Origin: Snodgrassella alvi wkB2
GTDB lineage: Bacteria; Pseudomonadota; Gammaproteobacteria; Burkholderiales; Neisseriaceae
Length of the DNA stretch: 64,000 bases
Direction of reading: 5' to 3'
NCBI RefSeq assembly: GCF_000600005.1
Contig: NZ_CP007446.1
Span: 1-64,000 of the forward strand
The notes under the pieces are model-generated. The model worked only from the letters and a program-made list of their open reading frames with translations, was not told the origin of the DNA and ran no database searches. Below are positions 17,601 to 24,162 of the stretch, piece after piece. Both the position numbers and the translations under genes were made by a program. Position 1 is the first letter of the stretch. The number at the start of each line of letters is the position of its first letter.

Positions 17601-19476
17601 TCTGAGCAGTTTGTCAGAGTCTACGACTACCGGTCTGAACAATCTGACAGCCAGTCTGAACAGTACGAATCAGAATCTGACTACCTTGCAGCAGAATGCA
17701 TTGCAGTGGAACAGCACACTGACTGCTTATGATGCCGGCCATAATGGTATAGCGCAGCGGATTACCAATGTAGCAGCAGGCAGAATAGCAGCTGATTCTA
17801 CAGATGCAGTAAATGGTGGTCAGCTATTCAGTCTGTCCGGCTCAACATCAACAGGGCTGAGCAGTCTGTCGACAGTAGTTTCATCCACTGTTATTAATGG
17901 AATCAGCACTATAAGCAGCTCCCTGTCTACCGGCTATGAAAGTCTGTCACACAGCCTGAGTACGGCAACAGACAATCTGCAACAGCTGACAAACATCACC
18001 AGCAGCAGTCTGAGCAGCTTATCAACTGTTGCAAGTACAACTCAGAACGATGTGACAGATCTGAAAGAGAAAGTACTGAAATGGAATGATGATAAAGGCG
18101 GATTTGATGCAGGAAGACCAAACAATCTGACCCGTGATCCAGGTTTAGGTAAGATCTATAACGTGAAAGATGGTGAGATTGCAGCGGGTTCGCATGAAGC
18201 AGTAACCGGCGGACAGCTTTACACAGTGCAAACCGATCTGTCTGCTCTGTCAACATCTACATCGGATATAGTGAATTCATTAAACAAAACTCTGGATGAA
18301 TTATCAACAAGTAATGTTATTACTAACGTAGCTAATCTGACCAAAAATGCATTGCAATGGAAAGATGATGGTACAGGTCACAATACAGGGTTTTATGATG
18401 CTGGTTATAATGGTACTGCACAGCGGATTACCAATATTGCAGCCGGTAATATAGCTCAAGGTTCTCTTGATGCGGTTAATGCCGGTCAGTTGTGGACGGT
18501 ACAAAGCAGCCTGAGTACTCTGTCAACTAAAGTAGATGCTCTGCCGACGGGGAATGTTTCAGATGCTGAACTGGCCAGTCTGTCAACGGCAATCAGTACA
18601 GGTATAGCCAATCAGATTTCTACCGCAGCGTCTAGTCTGGGTACTTCCTACCAGCCGAGTGCAAACAGTATTGAGCCGCCAAAATACGATAGTATTACAC
18701 CGACAGGAGGTGTGGTATCGGCAGATAATGTAGATGATGCACTGGCAAATTTGAGGAATTACGGTACTAAGTTTGTGAAAAGTAATTCTGCAAAAGCAAC
18801 CTCAGTTGCACAGGGTGCTGATTCTATCGCAGTAGGCGGAGCAGCTATGGCCAGCGGAACATCGGCAGTTGCAATCGGTGATTCTGCAAGTGCTCCGTCA
18901 GCCAATGCTGTGGCACTGGGTAGTCAGGCTAAGGTAACACAGACCGGAGGCGTAGCACTTGGTGCGGGTTCAGTAGCGAATACGGCAGCCGGAATAGAAA
19001 GCTATATTCCGGTAACGGCAACGTCACAGCAGGCAGCAGCGATCCGGGCAACGAAGAGTACGGAAGGTGCGGTATCTGTAGGTGATGCATCGAAAGATAT
19101 ATATCGTCAGATAACCGGAGTTGCAGCAGGTACGGCTGATACTGATGCAGTAAACGTGGCTCAGCTTAAAGGTGTTGATAATCAGGTTAGCAGAATAAAT
19201 GAATATGTTAACCAGATAAATGATAATGTTCACCGTGTTGAGCGCCGTGCATATTCAGGAACGGCAATGGCCATGGCCTTGTCCGGTGCTTATCTGCCTT
19301 CCCTGAATGGTGGTGAACAGACCGTTGGTGTTGGTGTCGGTGCATATCGTGGCTATGGTGCTATTGGTGTAAACTATAAGGCAGCAAGTAAAAACGGCAA
19401 AATAACATGGGGTGCAGGTGTTTCCACAACAGGTAAAGAGGTCGCAGTTAATTCTGTACTTGGCTTTAAGTGGTAA
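8698..19476 (+). CDS. Giant trimeric autotransporter adhesin (YadA-like, 3592 aa)
   Basis: This is a type Vc secreted, homotrimeric surface adhesin. Residues 1-70 show the ESPR extended signal region (MNKIYRAIWNESTQTWVAASE) and a hydrophobic signal ending near NSYAG. About 218-481 is a YadA-like head of left-handed beta-roll repeats (AVAIG, SIAIG, AVALG). A neck (QITGVAAGSDYTDAVNVAQL) lies at about 530-552. About 557-3270 is a stalk of roughly 24 modules, each with an ITNVAxGxxxxxSTDAVxGxQL neck-like motif, a Ser-rich coiled segment full of SLST/LSS, and usually LQWN...YDA. A second small head (about 3367-3440), a second neck (about 3468-3490) and the YadA anchor ending GFKW complete it. The start is TTG with AGGAG nine bases upstream. 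Passenger ligand is unknown. The Ser/Thr-rich stalk and three following GT-like genes suggest glycosylation. Confidence 0.95.
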   Translation: MNKIYRAIWNESTQTWVAASELAKSKTKANTVSCGNNESPVLGKICSNAFKAGLLTSLVNFALLAPNSYAGSGTHSLMGGATINSAYDGYQNVNTTAIEGDDFDYCGADNVSGRGSTQGNSAAASKSISALEEYLRFAKNTAFSDNKTSYNPYGTTERVESWTQASGTGQVTQGKDQDGKLTPGSGYQNRLTGGYTITYIKAFGIGSFAYGCNAYTTGNQSLAFNANATATAGGAQAFGVAAYASGRASNAIGVSSQAAGVSGVALGSVANSAGVGSVAFGLQSNAVADGTVAVGVNAQASVDSAVAIGNDSFADGKESISIGSGNKVSGEGSIAIGNSETASTYAAVDGTQSGKSGGNTIITGNRTLSIGNKNTGTTDTGGISAANTSLFGNKNKIYEALDGVHVIGNSNQIGVANATKPLPGNGATVIGNNTIVTADNAIALGNSTYVSGESAIAIGNSAKATEAGAVALGKDSFANTAGNVAGYNPNENASADSAWQSKVTGANTWKSTTGAVAVGNTSNTSDDKNITRQITGVAAGSDYTDAVNVAQLKSLHSYALSSLNTESETFNNNLVSVGNSIDTLSTSVDSKLTDLNSKINSLSVTALGENGQLNRLDKNIADLSLSTSDGIKLLQQNTLQYKKDDNLGGFYNVGSDDGRTQNKIINVEADDSVVTDGSTYLINGGLLNKTNSQISLLSSSISDGVTKLNSGADEVSSTTSDKAPKIDAQMTDFNQSLSKDISNLRSVILEWTEEPDKSKTFKSKDETKITGVARGDAESASSSDAVTGGQLSEVNSLVTKVTNDVKTSTTNNDIQIDKLALDTDLQISDTNTKLDTLTTSISTGLSRITRNALLFNATAGKYQEDTNKTPQKISNAEAGDISENSDDAITGGQLYTTNTKLINLSSSISAGWNTLSEQRSSISTSASSSLSTLSGIINGKLESLSTVTTNSLQTLSNNLQVLSSSASTAISNLQESTILYGADEMFHATRDNLAQKITGVAPADLSQNSMDMVNGGQLYTTNSRIDSLSTAVNTNFSSLSGSISVSVSASLSDLSASLNVNRDKVSSLQANALQWDDIAKAYSAKHGNTDSTTDGRQKITNVLEGNITSPDSTDAVTGGQYYNLDTAITDKVSTLSTNALSSVDGINKSISLLQQQMLTLDGNKFNAERAEIKQKITGVAEAALNSASTDAVVGKQLSSTNFSLSSLITSTNAGFKAFSNSLDQYSENTEKTRTDLVNGINTSISSLQSNALLWDKDNGYSATHDIKGNQKITNVSALDGNLAPGSTDALTGSQVSRFITSRDKSINKVYADLQGLSADSIKKLESEITNGLNGVNQEIAGLKQNLLLWNDKAGAYDASHNTSAGAEKITNVAEGRLVSGSTDAVTGKQLFTTKSNIATLSTSSVNDLDKKSNSINDNLNNQKTILGNSIATGINKLGSDINSNIQSVDSGIEDLKQTALQWNGSSYDASHGQVGGKNKITNVDQGNLYDKSTDAVIGDQLARTNTSIKTLSDGLSTSLQKLSGSISSIVDQYSSDWEKDLITRKDSFSTSINSGLNNINTSLSKIKQNALLWNGSAYDASVENSKGAITNVAKGDLQKNSHDAVVGAQLFTTNTKLNSLSTSFDDKVKDYQSATQNSLNSLSTALGNSSFSGLESLSSSAALALGNINDGISDLKQNALQWKGNAYNAGYGAESEKKNITNVADGLLAKGSKDAVTGNQLYNTNVAISDLKKEVDDGVTRLTSSHDIFDKNIAALTEKLEKTAGSLSSLSTTTETDLNSINTGISNLQDNALQWKDSAYNAHHGTKDDKNIITHVAAGSLKEDSSDAVTGAQLFGTQSNITVLESKLTGVSDSLSSGISSLSDSLNNLTTSNLSALEQSRDHIESDITSLSSITSSVLSSADSDLAVLSENALQWKDGSYDASHGKENDKNFIKNAGKGDVYAGSTDAITGDQLYTTGSHLDALSYSFSTSFDSFSTTLNSLIDKGVGSLSSSVASIDGEVSKLQQNALQWNKSISAYDASSVTGKPAKITQVADGRVELNSSDAITGAQLFSLSTVSKDNLVNVASSMNLSLSTIQDSVDSSSASLSSQYNTLSKDISNNFNEFSTSTSLSLDSLSTGNSTTVSNLADGINTSLSAQSDSIDNSINKLSTEFDNNLNNLTSNIAESAEELTNSLNTVNKGVNTLKQNALQWNEEAGAYSANHGTGNAQRITNVAAGNVAPDSSDAINGSQFFQLSGSASTGLNNLSTSLSTVTNNQLNSLSTIISNSLSTVNQNVSSLSTGLNTVTEKVTALQTDALQWDKVNGNYKADHGTGNAQKITQVAAGSIAANSTDAVNGAQMYSLSTGTADSVNKLTENLNKTNLGLGSLSTATNTDLKNLKDSLKSTNDGLTQLSSSTSGSIQSISTSLDTLTTSTANSLQALDKGLKDTSSSVSALQTNALQWNADKGVYDASRNGSAKVLSGVAAGAVSAVSTEAVNGGQLYSLSTVTVAGLNSVSTGLSSLSESATTGLNNLSASLSSANQNLTTLQQNALQWNSTLTAYDAGHNGTAQRITNVAAGNIALDSTDAVNGGQLFSLSSSASTGLSSLSTNLSKVTDNQLGSLSTIIGDNLNTVNQNVSSLSSSLNDTNTNVGNLQKDALQWNSTISAYDATRGGRAQTLTGIAGGDISPTSSDAVNGAQMYSLSTLTQTGLSSSSTGLSSLSSVTSSALNNVNRSLESLSTETHTGLNSVSTGLSSLSESTTTGLNNLTASLNSTNQNLTTLQQNALQWNGTAYDAGRSNTVQKITNVAAGRIAVDSTDAVNGSQFFNLSGSTSTGLNSLSTSLSTVTNDQLSSLSTITGDNLNTVNKNVTSLSTSLDKTNINVGNLQKDALQRNRVSGDFDARREDKEQKLTGIAAGDISATSSDVINGTQMFRLSTLTQTGLGSISTGLSSLSSVTSSSLDNVNRSLESLSTETHTGLNSVSTGLSSLSESTTTGLNNLTASLNSTNQNLTTLQQNALQWNSTLTAYDAGHNGIAQRITNVAAGRIAADSTDAVNGGQLFSLSGSTSTGLSSLSTVVSSTVINGISTISSSLSTGYESLSHSLSTATDNLQQLTNITSSSLSSLSTVASTTQNDVTDLKEKVLKWNDDKGGFDAGRPNNLTRDPGLGKIYNVKDGEIAAGSHEAVTGGQLYTVQTDLSALSTSTSDIVNSLNKTLDELSTSNVITNVANLTKNALQWKDDGTGHNTGFYDAGYNGTAQRITNIAAGNIAQGSLDAVNAGQLWTVQSSLSTLSTKVDALPTGNVSDAELASLSTAISTGIANQISTAASSLGTSYQPSANSIEPPKYDSITPTGGVVSADNVDDALANLRNYGTKFVKSNSAKATSVAQGADSIAVGGAAMASGTSAVAIGDSASAPSANAVALGSQAKVTQTGGVALGAGSVANTAAGIESYIPVTATSQQAAAIRATKSTEGAVSVGDASKDIYRQITGVAAGTADTDAVNVAQLKGVDNQVSRINEYVNQINDNVHRVERRAYSGTAMAMALSGAYLPSLNGGEQTVGVGVGAYRGYGAIGVNYKAASKNGKITWGAGVSTTGKEVAVNSVLGFKW
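16741..17012 (+). repeat. Near-identical 272-bp direct repeat, copy 1
   Basis: This segment recurs at 17,440-17,711, offset by 699 bp (233 codons). Differences are limited to about seven bases in the first 90. From 16,832 to 17,012 I see no difference over 181 bp. A third, more diverged copy of its second half lies near 16,174-16,317. The unit is thus a two-module, ~700-bp higher-order repeat inside the adhesin stalk. Confidence 0.9.
17440..17711 (+). repeat. Near-identical 272-bp direct repeat, copy 2
   Basis: Second copy of the 16,741-17,012 segment, in frame. Such a pair is a substrate for RecA-dependent or slippage-type deletion and duplication of exactly 233 codons, which would keep the reading frame. 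Confidence 0.9.
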
Positions 19477-19492
19477 GAAAACCTGATTAAGC

Positions 19493-19536
19493 AGACTTCT
19501 GGTCTTCCCGTGGAAGTCCGGAAGTCTTATTTGTTT
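19493..19536 (+). terminator. Terminator after the adhesin gene
   Basis: AGACTTCTGG (19493-19502) pairs with CCGGAAGTCT (19518-19527), one T-G wobble, and the inner CTTCC pairs with GGAAG, giving a long hairpin. TATTTGTTT follows. It separates the adhesin from the DUF2827-like genes at least partly, so the downstream genes depend on read-through or on their own promoter. Confidence 0.75.
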
Positions 19537-19572
19537 ATCAGTAATTACATTTTTACTAAAATACGGATTAAT

Positions 19573-20718
19573 ATGCGCATCGGTATCTCTGTTATTACTC
19601 ATGCCAACCAGAATATCTGGGAAAATGGTATGAGTCAGAATATTATATTTTTGGTTCAGAGCCTGAAGGCTATCCCGTTTGTTAAATCAGTCGATCTGAT
19701 TAATGTGGGCGGGCAGCCGGGAATGGCCGAACAAATTGATTTAAGTCTGTTTGACTTGCGACTGTTGTCGGAACAGGAAGCTGAAGATGCTTTTGATGTC
19801 ATTATAGAACTGGCCGGTGCATTAAATCCGCAATGGCTGGCTTTGCAGCGGGCACGTGGTAAAAAAGTGGTATTTTATTGTGTTGGTCAGCCTTATGTAG
19901 GTCTGGCAGAATTCAATGTTTTTGAAAAACCAACCAGTTTTCCGCCCGTAGATCGTTCTGATGAAGTATGGGTTTTACCTAAAGATAAGGACTATATTCC
20001 GATGTTGCGGACAATGTATCGTTGTCCGGTACATGTTACGCCCTATCTGTGGGATCCGATGTTTATATCCCGCCGCAAACAGGAAATTAGTGAGCACGGT
20101 TTCTATTTTGGCTGGCGCGGCAATCTGCAGGATGGTGTTAAAACACCGTTGAATGTGGCTATTTTCGAGCCCAATATTTCAGTTGTGAAAACTTCATCCA
20201 TTCCGATGCTGGCCTGTGATGAGGCCTACCGGGCAGAGCCACAGTCAATAGGTATGATGCATGTGCTCAATACGCTGCACATGAAAGATCATCTGACGAT
20301 GCTGTATCTGGCCAACTCACTGAATCTGGTAAAAGATCATAAAGCCTGTTTTTATGGCCGCCATGATATTGCCGGTTTTATGGCACAGCATGCTAATGCA
20401 GTGGTTTCGCATCAATGGTGCAATGATCAGAATTATTTGTATCTGGATGCACTGTATGGTGATTATCCTTTGATTCATAATTCACCATGGTTAAAAGAGT
20501 TTGGTGCCGGCTATTATTATCCGGATTTTAATGCTGCAGAGGCGGGCAGACAGTTAATTTTTGCCTGGCAGCATCATGAAGAAAATCTGGGCAGTCAGCG
20601 TCAGGCTTCTCAGGCATTATTTAAAGCTACTTCACCTCTCACTGAAGCCAATATCGCCGCTCATGTGCAGCTGTTGTCTAATCTGTGTGCTGATCGTCCA
20701 GAATTATTAAGGAATTAA
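19573..20718 (+). CDS. DUF2827-like protein 1, putative GT-B glycosyltransferase
   Basis: The 381-residue protein is the first of three tandem paralogues. I recognise the family as DUF2827, which has no assigned function. It begins MRIGISVITHANQNIWENGMSQN, with a Rossmann-like N-half (FL..L......V..VDLIN; DVIIELAGAL; KKVVFYCVG). The C-half has FEPNISVVKTSSIPML and AVVSHQWCNDQNYLYLDALYGDYPLIHNS, reminiscent of the nucleotide-sugar-binding half of GT-B enzymes. Where paralogues have WEN...E here it has WCN...D. The open frame extends upstream through the terminator hairpin, but the ATG at 19573 matches the paralogues' start; its ribosome binding site is weak (ACGGA). No signal peptide or membrane segment is seen, so it is probably cytoplasmic. 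Glycosyltransferase activity is inference. Confidence 0.7.
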   Translation: MRIGISVITHANQNIWENGMSQNIIFLVQSLKAIPFVKSVDLINVGGQPGMAEQIDLSLFDLRLLSEQEAEDAFDVIIELAGALNPQWLALQRARGKKVVFYCVGQPYVGLAEFNVFEKPTSFPPVDRSDEVWVLPKDKDYIPMLRTMYRCPVHVTPYLWDPMFISRRKQEISEHGFYFGWRGNLQDGVKTPLNVAIFEPNISVVKTSSIPMLACDEAYRAEPQSIGMMHVLNTLHMKDHLTMLYLANSLNLVKDHKACFYGRHDIAGFMAQHANAVVSHQWCNDQNYLYLDALYGDYPLIHNSPWLKEFGAGYYYPDFNAAEAGRQLIFAWQHHEENLGSQRQASQALFKATSPLTEANIAAHVQLLSNLCADRPELLRN

Positions 20719-20721
20719 CTC

Positions 20722-21852
20722 ATGTCGTCGGTGTCTTCACTTCGTGTAGGTGTTTCGATTTATGTGCGTAAAGGAGCACAGTCGCTTTGGGAAAACGGCA
20801 TATTTCAGAATTGTCTGTTTCTGGCAATGCTGTTACAGAAATCACCGGTTGTCAGTAATGTAGTACTGGTTGCCGGTTCCGGTGACGGTGATATGCAGGA
20901 TGCGATGAATTTTCTGAAGGATTCACCAGTACCGGTAATTGACATGGCCAGTGCTCTGAACGAGCTGGACGTCATGATTGAAATGAGCGCTCAGCTAGCC
21001 AAGGAATGGATGATAAGTTTCAAGGCTCAGGGCGGCAGAGTAGTCAGTATGCGGGTAGGTAATGACTATGTAATTGATATTGAACGCATGCTGTTTGATA
21101 AGCCATCTGCATTACTGATTACAGGTGCCCCGTATGATGAGGTATGGACATTACCTGAGTACGAGAAAACCTGTATGCCCTATTTTGCCAGTACTTTCCG
21201 TACTCCGGTAAGAATTATGCCGCATTTGTGGAGTCCGGTTATTCTGAATAAGGCTTGTGAAAAACTGCCGGAAGGTGAAAAATTTGAGTATCAGCCCGGC
21301 CGCAGACGCTGGCGTATTGGTTTGTTTGAGCCAAATATGTGTATGGTAAAAACCAGTTATATACCTATGCTGGTCTGCGAAAATGCACATCGGCTGAATC
21401 CGGATTTTATTGAGCATATCTATGCCTGTAATACCATGAATCTGAAAGAGCAGAATGCTTTTAATCTGTTTGCCCAGAGTCTGAATATTATTCGTCACGG
21501 TCTGACATCGTTTGAAGGCCGTTATCCGATCTGGCAGGTTGTATCGCGCTATTGTGACGCAATTGTCTGCCATCAGTGGGAAAATGCACAAAACTATCTT
21601 TATTATGAAGCTTTGTATGGCGGTTACCCGCTAATCCACAATTCGCATCTGATTGGCGATTGCGGATACCGTTATCATGAATTTGATTGCGAAGAAGGCG
21701 GGCAGAAACTGGCAGAAGCATATAAAATGCATGATGAAATTCTTGCCGGTTACCGTGAACGTGCAAAAGCCTTTTTGGCAACACTTGATCCGGAAGCAGA
21801 AAACAATGTGCGCTGTTATACAGAGGCATTGGAATCTTTATTTAAGGCATAG
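20722..21852 (+). CDS. DUF2827-like protein 2, putative GT-B glycosyltransferase
   Basis: The 376-residue second paralogue starts three bases after the previous stop with AAGGA at good spacing, so the two are co-translated. Shared landmarks are RVGVSIYVRKGAQSLWENG and QNCLFLAMLL near the N-terminus, RTPVRIMPHLWSPVIL in the middle, LFEPNMCMVKTSYIPML, and IVCHQWENAQNYLYYEALYGG with YPLIHNSHL in the C-half, followed by EEGGQKLAEA. The acidic pair in WENAQNYLYYE is placed much like the E...E motif of retaining GT-B transferases, though with eight rather than seven residues between. No export signal is seen. A role in modifying the neighbouring adhesin before secretion is inferred from position only. 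Confidence 0.7.
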   Translation: MSSVSSLRVGVSIYVRKGAQSLWENGIFQNCLFLAMLLQKSPVVSNVVLVAGSGDGDMQDAMNFLKDSPVPVIDMASALNELDVMIEMSAQLAKEWMISFKAQGGRVVSMRVGNDYVIDIERMLFDKPSALLITGAPYDEVWTLPEYEKTCMPYFASTFRTPVRIMPHLWSPVILNKACEKLPEGEKFEYQPGRRRWRIGLFEPNMCMVKTSYIPMLVCENAHRLNPDFIEHIYACNTMNLKEQNAFNLFAQSLNIIRHGLTSFEGRYPIWQVVSRYCDAIVCHQWENAQNYLYYEALYGGYPLIHNSHLIGDCGYRYHEFDCEEGGQKLAEAYKMHDEILAGYRERAKAFLATLDPEAENNVRCYTEALESLFKA

Positions 21853-21879
21853 ATTACACTAAATTTGCCAACTCTTTAG

Positions 21880-21885
21880 TATAAT
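21880..21885 (+). promoter_or_regulatory. Possible -10 box before DUF2827-like gene 3
   Basis: A perfect TATAAT lies in the 77-bp gap before the third paralogue. The expected -35 position (CACTAA) is poor, so a promoter is only possible. If real, gene 3 could be expressed apart from genes 1 and 2. Confidence 0.3.
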
Positions 21886-21929
21886 GTATGCATAAAACCA
21901 GCCAGCAATAAAACATTTCGATTGAAATT

Positions 21930-23117
21930 ATGAACTTATCTAATAATCCAAATTTAATTACCAGCCATGGTCAGGATGCTGCACCCACACGCTTGCGTAT
22001 CGGGATTACTATTGGTCTGAGTCATCCTAAGGAGACTCTGTGGAATAATGGTATTAAACAGAATGCTGTTTTTCTTGCTGATGCATTGAAGAATTGTCCT
22101 AATGTAGATTCTGTAGTACTGGTAAACACAACTGACGTACCGGTTACATCAAGCTTGCCATGGGATTTGGAGATATGGCCGACCAAAAGCTTTCTTGAGG
22201 CCAAGGATCAGATAGATGTATTGATCGAGCTGGGCGGGCAGATTAGCGCGGAGCAAACGGCCTATATCAAAGATCGGGGTGTGCGCCTGATTTCTTATTG
22301 CTGCGGTTTTGAATATATCCATATGATGGAATCGATTTTGTTTTCCCGTAATATGGGTGGCGCCAATCTGTTTATTAATCAGCGCTATGATGATATCTGG
22401 ATGATTCCGCAGGTTGCAAACTGCAGTCAGGCATATTTTGAAGTATTCCGTCGCCATGACGCGCGTGTTGTACCCTTTGTGTGGAGTCCGGTATTTCTGA
22501 TTCAGAAAACCGCCGCTATGCCTTTTCAGGGTTTATGGCAGGTTCCGACATCCCGTAAGGGCTGGCGTTTGTCGATAATGGAACCGAATATAGATGTGGT
22601 TAAATTCTGCCTGTATCCGATTCTGATTGCTGAAATGGCCTATCGTACTGAACCTGAAGCCATTAATATTCTTCAGGTTTGTAATACTTTACCGATGGCT
22701 CAGAAATCCATGGAATTCATTGCGCTGATGAATCAGCTGGATATTGTGAAAAATCGCAAGTCAGTATTTCTGGGTCGTTATGATACGCCTACATTTCTGG
22801 CAACCAATACGGATGCAGTGATATCGCACCAGTGGGAAAATCCGCTTAATTACTTTTATCTTGAAGTGTGCTGGCAGGGCTACCCTTTGATTCATAATGC
22901 TGAACTGATTTCAGATCTGGGCTATTATTATCAGGGTAATAACGTGGAAGAAGGTGCTAAACAGTTGTTTGCCGCCATGAGTGACCATGCCTATAATGCT
23001 GCTCATTACGTATATGACCAGCGACAGCAGATTGCCCGTTTCCTGCCGAATAATACTGATTTGGTGGCCAGCTATTCTGCCTTGCTGACAGAACTGATGG
23101 CCAGACCAATTCGCTAA
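21930..23117 (+). CDS. DUF2827-like protein 3, putative GT-B glycosyltransferase
   Basis: The third paralogue (395 residues) has a ~20-residue N-terminal extension before the family start LRIGITIGLSHPKETLWNNG. It shares DVLIELGGQIS, VPFVWSPVFLI, MEPNIDVVKFCLYPILIAE and VISHQWENPLNYFYLEVCWQG with YPLIHNAELI, then a GYYY segment and EEGAKQL. Paralogues 2 and 3 keep the WEN...E acidic pair. It is separated from gene 2 by 77 bp with a TATAAT, unlike the 3-bp gap between genes 1 and 2. The gene ends three bases before the convergent dehydrogenase gene. Sequence divergence between the three is large enough to suggest distinct donor or acceptor preferences, if they are transferases. Confidence 0.7.
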   Translation: MNLSNNPNLITSHGQDAAPTRLRIGITIGLSHPKETLWNNGIKQNAVFLADALKNCPNVDSVVLVNTTDVPVTSSLPWDLEIWPTKSFLEAKDQIDVLIELGGQISAEQTAYIKDRGVRLISYCCGFEYIHMMESILFSRNMGGANLFINQRYDDIWMIPQVANCSQAYFEVFRRHDARVVPFVWSPVFLIQKTAAMPFQGLWQVPTSRKGWRLSIMEPNIDVVKFCLYPILIAEMAYRTEPEAINILQVCNTLPMAQKSMEFIALMNQLDIVKNRKSVFLGRYDTPTFLATNTDAVISHQWENPLNYFYLEVCWQGYPLIHNAELISDLGYYYQGNNVEEGAKQLFAAMSDHAYNAAHYVYDQRQQIARFLPNNTDLVASYSALLTELMARPIR

Positions 23118-23120
23118 TAC

Positions 23121-24059
23121 CTATGCATTTTCCTGCATAAACGTATTGATATTATCCTCCAGCATGCTACAGATACGCTGTATGGCTTCTTCGCTGCCCC
23201 ATGCTATATGCGGGGTAATAATCAGGTTAGGCAGGTGAGCACGTAGTAACGGATTGCCATGTACCGGTGGTTCTTCGCTAAGTACATCTACGCCTGCTCC
23301 GCCTAACTGACCATATTTCAAAGCCGCAACCAGTGGCTGTTCTGCAACCAGACCACCTCGTCCGACATTAATCAGTACGGCTTGTGGCTTCATCATTTTT
23401 AATTCCGCTTCATCAATCATATTGCGGGTTTGTTCATTCAGCGGGCAATGCAGGGAAACCACATCAGCTTGTTGTAATAGCTGGGTAAATGGGGTATAGC
23501 CATCCCGGCAACTGCTGGCGTTTTTGTGTTCTCCCCAGAGAACATGCATTCCGAATGCCTGCGCCCGTGCAGCTAAAGCCTGTCCGATACCGCCCTTCCC
23601 GAAAATTCCCAGTGTTTTGCCGTTCAAATCATGTATAGGTGCACCGAAATGGCAGAAAAAAGGGCTGTTTTCCCATAAGCCGGCAGCGACATCGCGCTGA
23701 TAAGCAGGTAACTGGCGCATCAGTGCCAGAATCAGCATCATGGCATGTTCGGCAACCGTATCGTTTCCATAACCACGAACATTACGAATACCGACATTGT
23801 GTTGTTGTGCCGTCTGCCGGTCAATGTGATCCAGACCGGTAGCCGGCACCGCAATTAATTGTAATCGTGGACTATTGCGAATAGCTTCAGCATTAATTCG
23901 CACTTTATTGGATATAACAATATTTGCCTGAGCAATCCGGTCGGCTACTTCATCCGGGCTGGTATGGCTATAGCTGGTAATGTGATGAGGAAATTTGAAG
24001 TTAAACGGATATTCGGGCAGGGTTGCACGGTCCAGAAAAACGATTTCGCTGGTAGTCAT
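23121..24059 (-). CDS. D-2-hydroxyacid dehydrogenase (glycerate dehydrogenase-like)
   Basis: The 312-residue NAD-dependent enzyme belongs to the D-isomer-specific 2-hydroxyacid dehydrogenase family. The nucleotide-binding fold is visible in GKTLGIFGKGGIGQALAAR (GxGxxG, about 148-166). Catalytic residues fit the family: Arg in INVGRGGLV, Glu in LSEEPP, and His in ITPHIAWGS. The N-terminal part keeps the DHID and GYGNDTVAEHAMMLIL segments. Resemblance is to the HprA/glycerate or hydroxypyruvate reductase branch, but substrate cannot be fixed by eye. It is monocistronic and convergent with the DUF2827-like gene 3; AGGAGAT lies before its ATG. Confidence 0.85.
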   Translation of the reverse strand: MTTSEIVFLDRATLPEYPFNFKFPHHITSYSHTSPDEVADRIAQANIVISNKVRINAEAIRNSPRLQLIAVPATGLDHIDRQTAQQHNVGIRNVRGYGNDTVAEHAMMLILALMRQLPAYQRDVAAGLWENSPFFCHFGAPIHDLNGKTLGIFGKGGIGQALAARAQAFGMHVLWGEHKNASSCRDGYTPFTQLLQQADVVSLHCPLNEQTRNMIDEAELKMMKPQAVLINVGRGGLVAEQPLVAALKYGQLGGAGVDVLSEEPPVHGNPLLRAHLPNLIITPHIAWGSEEAIQRICSMLEDNINTFMQENA

Positions 24060-24162
24060 ATTATCTCCTGTTAATTGAAAAGCCTGCTATGGACAATAAC
24101 ATGCATGGGTTGAGTGTCTGTGTTACAGTGTACGCTAATTTATTAATCAAGGATGAATGAAT

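Larger units (their letters stand above)
10368..18530 (+). repeat. Stalk repeat array of about 24 modules
   Basis: The coding DNA repeats modules of roughly 90-170 codons, each with a DAV(T/N)GxQL neck-like motif and most with LQWN. N-terminal modules (to about 11,700) are diverged: the LQWN position reads LQYK, LEWT, LLFN or LYGA. Modules from about 15,300 on are close copies at DNA level, built from words such as ctgtcaaccagtctgagc. The gradient suggests duplication mostly in the C-terminal half. Confidence 0.9.

Noticed and set aside
10368-18530. Regular repeats considered as a CRISPR array
   Set aside because: Repeats are in frame, of variable length, encode the adhesin neck and coiled-coil modules, and have no constant repeat-spacer structure or cas genes.
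19510-19572. Upstream extension of DUF2827-like gene 1
   Set aside because: The extension would be encoded by the terminator hairpin; paralogues begin at the MRIGIS-like position.
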